From Gnetum montanum (Eukaryota > Streptophyta > Gnetopsida > Gnetales > Gnetaceae): a DNA stretch of 64,000 nucleotides. The DNA lies in NCBI GenBank assembly GCA_015680685.1, contig MNCI01009404.1:442629-506628 (forward strand). The letters are read 5' to 3'. The notes below the pieces were generated by a model that had not been told where the DNA came from, made no database searches, and saw only the letters and a program-made list of their open reading frames with translations. Shown in pieces: positions 34,745-46,058 of the stretch. A program made the position numbers and the translations under genes. Position 1 is the stretch's first letter. Each line of letters starts with the position of its first letter.

Positions 34745-37516
34745 TGGAATGAAGTATCAAAAAATGCTTAGAGGTGGAGTTTCCTATGGTTCTAATGGTT
34801 TCTTATCCTATCCTAGCATTGTTGAAGTTTGAGATAGGCTTCCTATTTCTTCTAATTTTGTTGAAAGTTTGAAAGCATATAGAAGTGACTGCATCTTTTC
34901 TTCTTTACTTCATAGGTCATACATGGTCCATGTAACTTCAACGATGTGGGCCAGTGTAGGAATATCCCATGGATAGGACATTGAATGAAATAGTTCCTTC
35001 ACATTAGCAAACTAGGCTATGAAAGTTTTACATTCTACATCGAACGTCTTGACAAGGTTTTGCATTTCCTAGTAGTCATTCATTCTCCTACCTAGGTTCT
35101 TAGTAGTAGATCATTGGTTAGTGAATTTTCTTCTAAGAACTTCAAGTTCCATGTTGGTTGTTTCTAACTTTTTCTTTGTCTCTTTGTGGAGCTTGAATTC
35201 TGCCTTGTAGAGGAGGTAGGAACTAGCCACCTACTTCTCAAGTTTAGACCTTGTCCTCTCTACTATCAACATCACCAAGTTAAAATAATGAAGGTTAGCG
35301 AGCTCCATGTACTCCATCATCTCTTCAATTTGCAACTCTTTTAGGCAGATTTTGGCCTTGTTGAATACATTTAGTCTATCAAAGATGGGCTATCATATGT
35401 CACCTCTCTGTTTGAGTTGTTGGAAGGCCTTATTCATTTGTGCCTTCATTAGTTGAATCTCTTTCTCATTGACCTCCTTGAGAAGCCCAACCTAGTCCCT
35501 ATAGTGATTTTTTATGTGTTCAAATTTCAAGGCTTCATTTTTCTAGGCAGCTACCTTAATGGTAGTTTTCTAACGAAGAGCACAAACTTCTCCCATTGAG
35601 AGATTTTAATTTTTTGATGTTAACCTCCTTACTACTAGATTTATCTTAGTAAGCTACTCCCATTGTTGGCGTAGTTATTCAACTAGTTGGTTCTTTTCTT
35701 ATGCAACATTGTGCAAGTGGTGATTGTCTTTTGTGTGGACCAAGTTCTCATTTTGGACCTATGATAGATACTTATCAATGTTGAAAGTCATGGATTCTAA
35801 CAAGGATGCATTAATGATCATGTTCTCCGTTACATTCTTAGCCTCTTGAATTCTTTGTTGAAGCTATTGGGAAAGCTTCATCCTTGGTAAGCTTGGGCCT
35901 GAGAATCACAAGGTCAAAGAGATGGACATGAAACTTAATGAATTCAATGGCCAGCCACCAATTGGCAGTGGTGGCCTTCTCTATTTGCAAATTAGAAATG
36001 AGGAGTTTGCCTGTTCTCTTGAGTAATTGCAATTGATTTACAGTGATCCCATTTGGTAGATGAAAGATCTCCAGAAGCAATTTCTTTGTTCAAACCTCTT
36101 ATTCCAACACTTAATCATGTTGGATAATGCTCATTTAACTACTTCCTACTCCTACAAATGCATGAATGTCTACTATAATGGCATGTCAGTTACTAATGCT
36201 ATAGGAGCATTTAGGGCTTCAGCAACCTTGTCAACCATTACTTCTGCTACTATCTCCTGGCCTTTGTGTTACATGACAAGGATGGTTGTCCCCTTGCCTT
36301 CCTCCAACATCACCGAGAAGGCCATAGCATTTCCTTAGATATTAGGAAATGTTTGTTGATGGATCAACACTATGATCTCTTAGGTACTAGGATTGGGCCT
36401 TGTGGGTGCATGGTTTCTTTGATATAAGAATAACAAGGTAGTCTCACTATCCAACTAGTTGATGGTCCTTGCAACCTCATTAAAGTGGCTTATTACTTAA
36501 TGATAGATAGATGGTTTTATGTCACAAGTAGAGCACTATTGATCCTAAAGTATCCTTAATCATTCAACAGCTGCACATGCATTTGGTGTAGTTTTTGAAG
36601 TTGCAGGAGGTGGTGGTGGAAACTCCTCTTCTTATAGCATTATTTCTTATCATGATGTGATAGGAGCATGGTAGACCATATCATTGGTGTAGCAGGCTAT
36701 TCCTCTTCTTATGTAGAGTTTGCATATGAGGCATGGAAAGGGAGGGTCTTCTTTCCCTTCTCATTTTCTTTGAAAATTTTTTCTATTTTTTTTAAAATAA
36801 GCTAGGGGAGGTTGACTGGAGACTTTTTGCTCAAATCAGCACATGCTTAGGAAGAAAAAGTAGTAATTTTGCTGGGCCTCATCATTGGATTTCAATGATA
36901 GCTTGCAATTTTAAAGTATTCTCTCTTTGCATTGGTGATAGCACCATACTCCTTGCGATCCAGTTTGTATCACTATTAGACCCATTCTTTCTTTGCTTAT
37001 GGGTCTTCTTGTGTTAAGATCTTTGCTAATTTTTTTGTATTTGACAACCCCAGGGCCTTTGCAATGACCTCAACTAAGTAAGAGATGGTAGGGTCTTTGA
37101 TTTTAACTAATGCATCTCCTTGTTAGTTATTCCAAAATAGGGATGTCTTTCCCATATACCATTCTCTACTATTGGAGAGAATGGGCCACATGGGAGACCC
37201 TTGGAGTTGTGTATGAACCTCATTTGGTGCTAGCTCCAAGAAGGATCCAAAGTTCAGCTCCTAAAGAGTTGAACTCTAGAACTCCTTGGTTCTTATCTTT
37301 TCTAGGCAAGCCTCGATGAGAGTAACTTCTAGGCTAGGCCTTGGCCTAGGGACTTTGTCTTGCCTAGAATTGCCTATTTTAATAGTAGGAATCTAGTGAA
37401 CTAATTCTAGTTTAGGCTTCTTCCAAAGGGATCAAGTGGCATGGATTGCTTCTAGTGCTTGTTCTTGAGGCTATTGTGAGTATTGCTTATGGTCCCTTCT
37501 GTTGATCCTTTGGTAT
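34745..37516 (-). pseudogene. ORF3 of element D
   Basis: The longest of the three ORF3 copies. The start codon near 37516 reads ATA instead of ATG (element B has ATG). Visible blocks include the YFKIASYH...NPMMRPSKI region near 36850, a middle part with GITVNQLQLLKRTGKLLIS (near 36010) and the coiled-coil block SSYLLYKAEFKLHKETKKK (near 35220) followed by a conserved stretch near 35000. Many stops and frameshifts are present. Alignment with A and B gives the same domain order: Transposase_32-like N-terminal half, coiled-coil C-terminal half, Pro-rich tail. Confidence 0.6.
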
Positions 37517-38034
37517 GTTTAAACCTTAGAAAATGGAGAATGTGGGAATGTGGTTATTTGTTTTGGTTGGGCTAATAAAGGACAAGATGAGTTTGGGAAC
37601 ACAAATGTTAAGATGAAAAAATGAGAGCTACGATGCTGATATGAGACAACACAAAGTCTTAATTAGAAAATGAAGTCTACAAGCCAAGTGAAGGTGTTCT
37701 AAGATCTATTGAGATGTCAAAATATTAGAGGAATGTCCTAGAGTTGAAAGTGTAGTTATAGGCTAGATGTCCCAAATAAATAGCAGATGTCCCAATTGCT
37801 GCTAGGCTGTCCCAAGTGAGACATCCCAATTTTTAGTAAGATGTCCCATCTCAACATAGGTTATTTTCAAAGAGATGTTACATGCTGAAATGGGACATCC
37901 CAATTAGTCATTTCCTAGTAGTTTCATGAATTCCAAGGAGGATTTGGAAAGTAAAAAGCTATAAAACAAAGTGGAATTCTTGAAAAATGTACAAGAACTG
38001 TTCATTAATATATCTATCATTATATACTATAACA
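37517..38034. other. Unassigned stretch with AGATGTCCC motifs
   Basis: Between ORF3 of D and the LTR of G. At 37720-37900 there are about eight AGATGTCCC/GGGACATC-type motifs on both strands, the same core seen in element C's LTR. It may be a piece of a copia-type LTR. No coding content. Confidence 0.4.
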
Positions 38035-39099
38035 TGTGAAAAATTCTATGCTAGAAGGTCAAAAATTCTAGGGTAAGATAGTTTGGATTCAGATCCATAG
38101 GCCTTGAGAAAAGGAATTGAAGCACTTTGGATAGTATTGCCAATCACCTAGGGACTTATGATCTATTATCAATGTGAATAAATAGAATTACAAATGCAAA
38201 TCTAAGTGCATAGAAACATGAAATAAATTTTTACTAAATAAAGTTAGCTAAAAACTTTCTATTAAAATACTGAAGGTTTAGAGAAACAAAGGTTTGAATA
38301 ATACAAGTTTTTATGCTTTGAATGCAAAAAGAGCCAAAGGGAGAATTCTTTGAAGTTAATTTAGCCGATTGGGTGTGTTCTACAGTCAACTCTACTTTTT
38401 ATGGTCTTAAATATTCTACTCCTCAAGCTCTTCACTTGTTTCTCTGTCACTAGGATTTACGCTATGAGTGGAAGAATGGCTCTAGACTCTTGGTAGTTCT
38501 CCACTACTCTGAAAGTCTTGAAGTTCTTCCTAATGAAAATTGCCAAAATATCTTTCAAGTGGTTAACTTTGGTTTAAATAGGCCATTTCATGACTGATCT
38601 ATTATTATAAATTTATGCCATGATTGTTGATAGACTACTATAAATTTTTGGTGTATTTAGGGCATCTTTTGGCAGCGTATTGAGAAAATTTAGATAGTTG
38701 TATGCTTTTATACCTTGCCTCCATACATTGCCCAACATATTGGGCAAAGATTCCTAGCATAAAAACTTAACACCCAAATTTTATACATTGCCTTTGTAGG
38801 TGTCCTAGTGTAAAAACTACTATGACCAATGTATAGGTTGAGAAATGCCAAATTTGTTGGTTTGCAAGACATTTTCAACCTTTCCAAGCCTAGATATATG
38901 AAATCTATAGCTTTTACCACTTGGAAGATGAGGCAGTCATAGCTTATGAAATATTTTTTAGTCTTCATAAGCCAGGATGGGTGAGATCTATAGTGTATGA
39001 GCTACAAATTTCACGTTTTACATTAAAATGCTACCTCAAATTCTAGTGATAAAGATTTCAATGTTAGCTTTTGGGGAAAATAAGGTAGTTGTGTCTACT
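38035..39099 (-). repeat. 3' LTR of element G
   Basis: 1065 bp matching 55601-56661 through blocks such as CACCTAGGGACTTATGAT, AACATATTGGGCAA and TTTTGGGGAAAATAAGGTAG. On the minus strand the TATA-like site CCTATTTAAACC lies at about 38571-38583, downstream of a region with TAGCATAAAAACT-type repeats. Confidence 0.85.
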
Positions 39100-40279
39100 A
39101 TTATTTTCCACCAAATTACAAATAATTTTGCTTGTGGATTTCAACATGGATTTTCCTTGTGAAGTTTCATTAGCATCTCTTTGTTGATGTTTTGGGTATT
39201 GACCTTAGAGACATTAACAAAGAATGTAAAACACCACCACAAGTCCATCACTGACATTTCCTCTTCATGCTTGATTTTGTATCTATTGAACCAAACCAAG
39301 AAGTACTTGCAATTGTGACATAAGATTATGAAGGAATGATATAGATTTGAGATGAGATAAATGTCACATTAATTGTTAATGAATGGTTACATGTGTTAAC
39401 AAATAATTCTAAATGTTGACATCATGGTTATGATATGGCAATGTCATAGTTGCTGATCAAATGTGATCTTCATGCTTTGAAGTATTGGTCACTTGATGAT
39501 GTCTTAGAGGAACCAGCACTCCACTCTAAGGTTTCTTTAGCCATTAGGCTCATCCCTTTGCTCGTTTAAAGCCATTGATCTAACTTTTGGGCTTCATTGA
39601 ACTTTTGGATTCTTTGGCAATTTGCTTCCTCATTTTCATTTTCATTTTTTGAGGGGTGAAAATTTATTAGGTTTCTTTGCCAAGGCTGAATTTTGTTTGG
39701 TTTTCTCATTGAATGAGATGTGTTACATCTAATGAAATTGACAGTGGAGCATGACGAAGGGGCATGTCACATGGCCATAATGCATGAATGTTGAACATAG
39801 GTCATCCTTGTTATTAGGGTAAGGAAGCTTGTAATTTGGCTATGGGATTGTGGCTTAAAAAGGGGTACAAGAGTGATGTGAGACAAGCACCCTTAGCATG
39901 ATAGGATAAGCTAACCAAATTTGGTGCATCAAGGTCACATGGTAACTTACTGCCATTATGATAGGTTTGAGTTTCATCCTACAAGCACAAATTCAAGAGA
40001 ACAAGAAAACAAGATAAAGAATACATGTTGTTGCAAGACATTGCATAAGGCTACATGACATGATAAGAACATTATAGGCTACCTTAGGCTACCATTGGTA
40101 CAACATTGAGAGATTTGTGTCTTGCATCATAAATTTTACAAAGTTTGTAGTTCATTTGTCATTTCAAACAAAGAGAGAGATGGAGGTCATGTAGGCTCAC
40201 TTGTTGTATGTTGTAAAGACCATTGATGCTGATCATTTGTCCATACTTGTAAAGAAAAGACTTTAGGAAAGCACATTAT
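39100..40279. other. Non-coding 3' part of element G
   Basis: Between the integrase end and the 3' LTR. No further ORF was recognised. The purine tract next to the LTR is weak (minus strand GGTGGAAAATAAT). Short repeats are absent. Confidence 0.5.
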
Positions 40280-41360
40280 ATGTAATAAGGTTTAAGATAG
40301 GAGTGGTTGTCCAAATTAGCTAATTCATTCCCATCCATGTCTACCAATCTGAATGCCCCATTTTCATAGACTTTGCTAACCAAGAAAGGTCCCTTCCAAT
40401 TGGCTAAGAATTTGTTCACATGTTCATGAACAACCTTGAGGACCAAGTCTTCTTCCTTGATCTTTCATCTATTCATATCATGGTGATGTTGTTGCCTGTA
40501 TCTCTCTTTGTTTGATGTGAGAAAGCATTTAGATTTGCTACTCTTCCACCAAATGAAGATCAATGGTACATAACTTCTTGTTCTGCTCATCATTAACGAA
40601 GTTAGATAGAGCTACTCTTAACGATGGAACCAACAATTCAAGAGGCAAAATAACTTTAGATCCATAAACAAGGCTATATTGGGTGACACTAGTTGTAATT
40701 CAAAAGGTAGTCCTATAGGTCCAAAGTGCATGGAAAAGCTACTTATGCCACTCGTGTCTACTATTATTTAGCATCTTTATGATGATGTTGTTGCTAGCTT
40801 TAGCTTGTTAATTAGCTTGAGGATATTATGGTGATGAAAAGGAATGCTTACTACTTAGTTGTTGAAAAAAGGATTACATTTTTTAGCTATTGAAATGTGG
40901 CCTATTGTCTATGATTATGGTTTGAGGTATGACAAAATGAACTACTATGTTATCTAGTATGAATTTACAAACTTGTTGAGTTGTTGTCTTCCTTAGAGGA
41001 ATAAGTTCAATCCACTTTGTAAAATATTCAATTGCAGTGATGATATAAAGTTTTGCCTCATGAAAGAATTAGACACTATAGGTCCAATAATGTCAATTCC
41101 CCATCATTAAAATGACGAGATTATTTGAGTAGTGTGTAACTCAATTGGTGGCATGTGTATTAAGTTGTCATGCTATTAACAAGCATCACAAGTTTTAGCC
41201 TTTTACAGGTATTGCTTTCCATATAGAACCAATAGTATCCTAATTGTCTAATCTTTGTGTCCATGGCTCTAGGTCCTATGTGTCCTTCACATACACCTTT
41301 GTGGACTTGCTCAAGTACTATGTGAGTTTCATTTTTTACCAAGCACACTAACAAGATACC
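40280..41360 (-). pseudogene. Integrase of element G
   Basis: The zinc-binding part (41354-41160) reads VHKGVCEGHIGPRAM and GYYWFYMESNTCK, the H-H-C-C domain with the last Cys lost. The catalytic core (about 41090-40880) reads IITAIEYFTKWIELIPL and IIIDNRPHF, where the second aspartate of the DDE triad sits. The C-terminal part near 40400-40290 keeps the W-x-G-P-F and L-x-N-x-D-x-L-K-x-Y type sequence. Several stops. It would have joined the element DNA to the chromosome. Confidence 0.8.
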
Positions 41361-41581
41361 ATCATAGGACCTTTGACATAATGTGTTATCAACTATAATG
41401 ACATATTACTTTGATCTCTTACGTACAGTGTCCTTGTGGAAAGCAATCAGGTTCTATGCAGATTCATCATGCATTAGGTAAAATTTTATATCATCATATC
41501 ACTCTTTTTGAGGATTGATGTTAACATTGGCTATGGAGGTACCTTCAGTGTTCTATGTGATGGGGAGAACATAGTTCTTTG

Positions 41582-42000
41582 TTAAATAAGGTAACTTTCT
41601 AACACATCTCGTATCACACTAAGGGCTAAGGTTGTAATGGCATCAGCTAAGGTGTTCTTGGTTTGGGGTATATGTTGAATACCAACATTTATAAATTGTT
41701 GCGTCAGTTTCTTAGCTAGGACATAGTAGGATTGTAAATGTTTAGCTTTACATGCATAAGCCTTAGTTACTTGGTTAACCACAAGTTTCAAATCACATTT
41801 TATCATTAGGCATATTATTCCTTGGCTATGAGCTACCATCATTCCTCTAATTAATTCCTCATACTCCACCACATTATTGGTATATGGTAATTTAAAATTA
41901 TTATCGAAAGGTTGGATTACACCAAAAGATGGTGCTAAGATGGTAGTAGCACTAGCCCCATGAGTAGTTGAAGGTTCATCAAAGTGCATGATGGCCTCAT
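41582..42000 (-). pseudogene. Second (plant-type) RNase H of element G
   Basis: An open stretch of 135 codons with HFDEPSTTHG, LPYTNNVVEYEELIRGM, IKCDLKLVVNQV and HIPQTKNTLADAITTLA. This is the archaeal/plant type RNase H found after the normal RNase H in Tat elements. Three of the acidic catalytic positions (D in HFDE, E in EYEE, D in KCD) remain; G before the third is changed to C. It is one of the best-preserved frames in the window. Confidence 0.85.
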
Positions 42001-42059
42001 AACCCTCAGGTACCTTGTTAATAATGTTGAAATGCTCATAAGTGAATTCAATGTTTGTG

Positions 42060-43740
42060 GCTACATTATCTTCAACTAGGGAAACTATGAGTTGTGTAGC
42101 TATAGCTTGACCTTTAGTTGAGGCTTGGAAGATGTAATGTAAGTCAAACTCAACTATTATGAATTTTCATCAGGCTACTTTCATAGATGTTGATCATTAT
42201 GGTCATTAATATGTTGTCTTTGCATATCACATTGACTTGACTTCTAAAGAGGTAGTATCTCCACTTATTCAAGGAGAAGACCAAGGCTAGACAATACTTC
42301 TCAACCTCTATGTATCAGGTCTCATAGGCTATTAATGCCTGAATCAATTAGTATATAGGTATCTCTGCTTCATCATCTCATTTTTGATAGAGTAGAGTGG
42401 CTATGGATGTGTTAGAGATTGCAAGGTAGATGTAAAAGGATCTATCCTTTTATGGAAGATATACCATGGGTAGTTTAGCTAACTCTTGTGTAATGTTCTG
42501 AAAAGCTTCTTGGCATTGGATAGTCTATTCATAGTTAACTCCTTTCTTTAACAAATGTTACATGGGTTGTAGCTTATCTATAAGCCTTGAGATGAACCTA
42601 TGGATACATTGTAATATACCTTGTAATTCCTAGAGTTCCTTGAGGTTGGTAGGTGTTGTCAAGTTGGTTATGGTCTTAACCTTATCAGGATTGATGCTTA
42701 TTTCTACTTTAGATACTATGAAGCCAAGCATATTATTGGTTCAAAAGCCAAAGACACACTTCTTATGATTAATTCTATGTTTGTATTTGAGGCATCATTT
42801 AAGTACTAATTTAAGGTCATGTTGATAGTCATTAGCCACTTTGAGTCTAACCACTATGTCATCCATGTAATTGTTGAGTAACCCTAGCTAGTAGTCATTA
42901 AATATATAAGTCATAGCTCGTTAATGGGTTGCACCTACATTATTTGGAGAAAATGACATCATGATATAACAAAATATTTTTCAAGGAGTCATGAAGGTCA
43001 TGTAAAGTTGATGCTCTAGAATGATCTCAATTCGGTTGTATCTCAAGAACCCATCCATGAAGGAAAACAAGGCATGTCTAGTTGTAGTATCAATGAGTTG
43101 GTCAATACTAGGCAAAGGGAAATCATCTTTGATAGTTGCCTTATTTAGGTTTTGGAAATTGATGCAAATACATATACTCCCATATTTCTTAGGGAACACC
43201 ACTATTTGGACACCTAATCAACATTGTTGATAGCTCGGATCAAACCAACTTAGTAAAGTTTCATGATTTCATCATGAAGTACCAAGGCTAGATTTGATCT
43301 AATTTTGCAAACTATTTTCTTAACTAGTTTAATGCTAGGATCAAGTATAATGTTATGTTGAAATAGGCATGGATCGAGACTTAGCATATCTTCATATGAC
43401 TAGGCAAAGGCTTTAATGTTATTTTAAAGGACCTTGGTGATGTCTTGAGCCTATTGTGGTTCAAGAAAGGAACTTAATTTTAGTGTTTTCTCCTTACCAT
43501 TGTGTGTTGTGATTGGAACCTTAGCTAGAGGTTCTTTAGTGATGTCACTCACCTCAATATCAATGATTTTAACTATGTGTTTAGGCCATTCGAGAGGCTT
43601 TTCTATAAAGGCTATGTGATCAAATAAGCTCTCAAGCTCAAGATCTAGGTAACTAAGATCGATAGATTGCTCAACATCACGATAAGATTCACTTAGGCTA
43701 AGAGGTAAGCTAAATTGTACCTAGGCGTCCATACTGTAGT
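42060..43740 (-). pseudogene. Reverse transcriptase and first RNase H of element G
   Basis: The N-terminal extension (43740-43330) includes IKAFA-SYEDMLSLDP, the F-A-W-S-Y-E-D-M motif of Tat RT with W lost. The fingers/palm region (43202-42981) has INFQNLNKATIKDDFPLPSI and SFMDGFLRYNRI. The active site is intact as YMDD at 42869-42858. The RNase H part follows to about 42060. Stops interrupt the frame repeatedly. Ty3/gypsy RT is certain. Confidence 0.9.
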
Positions 43741-44039
43741 CTTGCACATCAACCATAAGCACATTTATATGATAAAATTGTTAAATAATGTAAAATAATG
43801 TAAAGATAGAGAAAAATGAGGTTAAGTAAGATGAAAGGATGATGAAACAAGACCAAAAAAAAGGCAAATTAGGGTAGTATATGGTCCCAGATGGTCATAT
43901 GTTGCTAGTTTCAAGCCTTGGTGGGTCATGGTGGGAGGCTTATTTACTTAGGTAGGGTCATGATAGTGCTTGTGGTAATCTCCTGAGTGAAGAATTAGCA
44001 ATCCTGGATTGAGTTCCACTCGCTCAAACCTTCATACAC

Positions 44040-45330
44040 TATGCCCATATCTTGGCTAGTGTAGGAAACAAGTATGCTAGCATATGAGACTAAGATTTTT
44101 GGTTTCTAGGTGGTATAGACTCAGTCTTGGGCATCCTTGGGCTCTTGTGATAGCTTTTAGAGCTTGTAGAAGGGTTTGGGTACCCTGAATTATCATTTTG
44201 AGCTCATTTTAAATTAGGAAAAAGGCTATTTATGATTTTTACATTGGCCTATACATCAGCCAACATATTTCTCCTAAGGTAATACTGTATGTATTGAAAA
44301 ATTTGATTTCAAGGGCTTCTTTTGAGTAGTTTTTGTATATTAGGGCCTTTGGGTGTTAGCACAATGATCCAAGAAAGAAGATAAGCCAATTTTTGTGTCA
44401 ATTCAAGTTGATGAAGTTATTACAAGTTGTCACAACTTGGTTTATACATTGGCTAGCATATAAAGCCTAGGCCCTAGCATATTTATGCTAGAAAAATTAT
44501 TTCATGGGTTGGAAAATTTGGAATTTTGGCCATATGAGGCTTCCAGGGTAGTGCATAGGTCTTAGGGTCAAATAATGACTTTTTTGTAAGTCAAAATGAG
44601 TTAACCAAACTTTGTTTTCTAGTCTCTATGCTAGTCTATACATTGGCCAGCGTAAAACGCCTAATGACTCAATGTAAAGTGGGCAAAACTTGAATTTTTC
44701 ATGTTTAACCAAGGTCAAATTATAGCTGGCTTTTGGTTTCATGGTCTTAGGCTTCTGCATTTGAATTTTGAATAATCTAGGGTGTTAAAAGCTTATCTAA
44801 ACTTTTAGCTAATATTTTTATACACTATCCAACATATAAACCATAGATACTTAGTTTATAAACTAAGTTTTGGCATTTTGTGAGGACATTTGACTTAACT
44901 TCTCAATCTTTGAAGTCACTGGTATTTGTGGCTAGGGTTTGGTAACTAGTTTGATGTATTTTGAGGTCATTTAGATTGTTACAAGGCTTGTTTATAATTT
45001 TTATGCTATCCTATATGCTAGACAATGTATAAAGTCTACAACCCTAGCATAAAAAATCAAGATTTGAGTTTGTGATGTTATTGCAATTGCCTTTGTTGCT
45101 TCCTAGGCCTTCCAAATGAGCGCATAGGGTTTTGTGCTAGGATAAGGGTTTATGGATAGCATGGGAGAGTAGAGAAGAATCTATTGATGATTTTTATGCT
45201 CCCTCTATGCTAGCTAGCATATAGGCTCTACTCCTTGAGCATAAAAGATAGGAATTGATAAGTTTCAAGACTTTTTGGCTTTCTCTCTAGAGTTGTATGG
45301 CTGTTGATGGTTCAAACTAGGGTTTAGGGG
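44040..45330. repeat. ~190-bp tandem repeat array, seven degenerate copies
   Basis: A core like TATGCTAGCATA or CTATACATTGGCTAGCATA returns near 44073, 44255, 44450, 44645, 44830, 45020 and 45210, spaced 180-195 bp. The last copy has the 16-bp palindrome TATGCTAGCTAGCATA (45206-45221). Between cores, runs such as AATTTTTATGCTA and GGCTTCC recur. One to two copies of the same unit occur in both LTRs of G (about 38735-38840 and 56265-56400). Confidence 0.65.
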
Positions 45331-46058
45331 TGGGGTTGGCAACTTACAAAGTCACTTAAGGTTCCATGTGGGTATTTTATCCTTTCCTCTCACCTAAATA
45401 CATTGGGAAATGTGTTTATTCTTCATACCCTGTGTAGAAACCTTTGGATAATTTTTTCTAGCCATTTTGGATTATCTCTTGACACCAAAAGGTTTCTTGG
45501 TAACAGAGCTTAGGGTTCTAGTGTGACATGAAGCTTTGTTGATTATCATGGATCAAAGATGAATGGCTAGAGCTATACTTTCCCAGTGGTTGAAGCTTGT
45601 ACCTTGTTCCATGGCTTGCATGTCTAGCCAAGCATAATTTTCCAACATAAAAATGTGTTAAGGTTTTAAATCCTAGCTTATTGGGATTTTTCATATTTTA
45701 TTTTGTTAGTGACCTATGGGACCCATCCAAGATCAAAAGGCTATCAAAGTTAAAATTTGAAGCAAGCCTAGTGTAATTGGAACTTTCCTATTATAAACAC
45801 TGAGTTCACTAGTGGTGAGGTGGGTGTTTCAAGGGTAATTGCTTCTAGTTTCAATGCATAAGCATAAGGGGAGTCCAAGCATTACTACTTTTGTGTATGA
45901 AACCTTCTTGAGCTTGGTTTTTGGTAGAGGCAACACTCAATAGCAAAGCTTGGCTTCTCTAGGCTTCAAAGTTTAGCAGTTGAGAGTGTATTTCACTCTT
46001 CTCCCATTCCAAAGGTAGTGCAGTTGTAGAAGAAGTGAAGATTTTGCTCCCATTTGGC

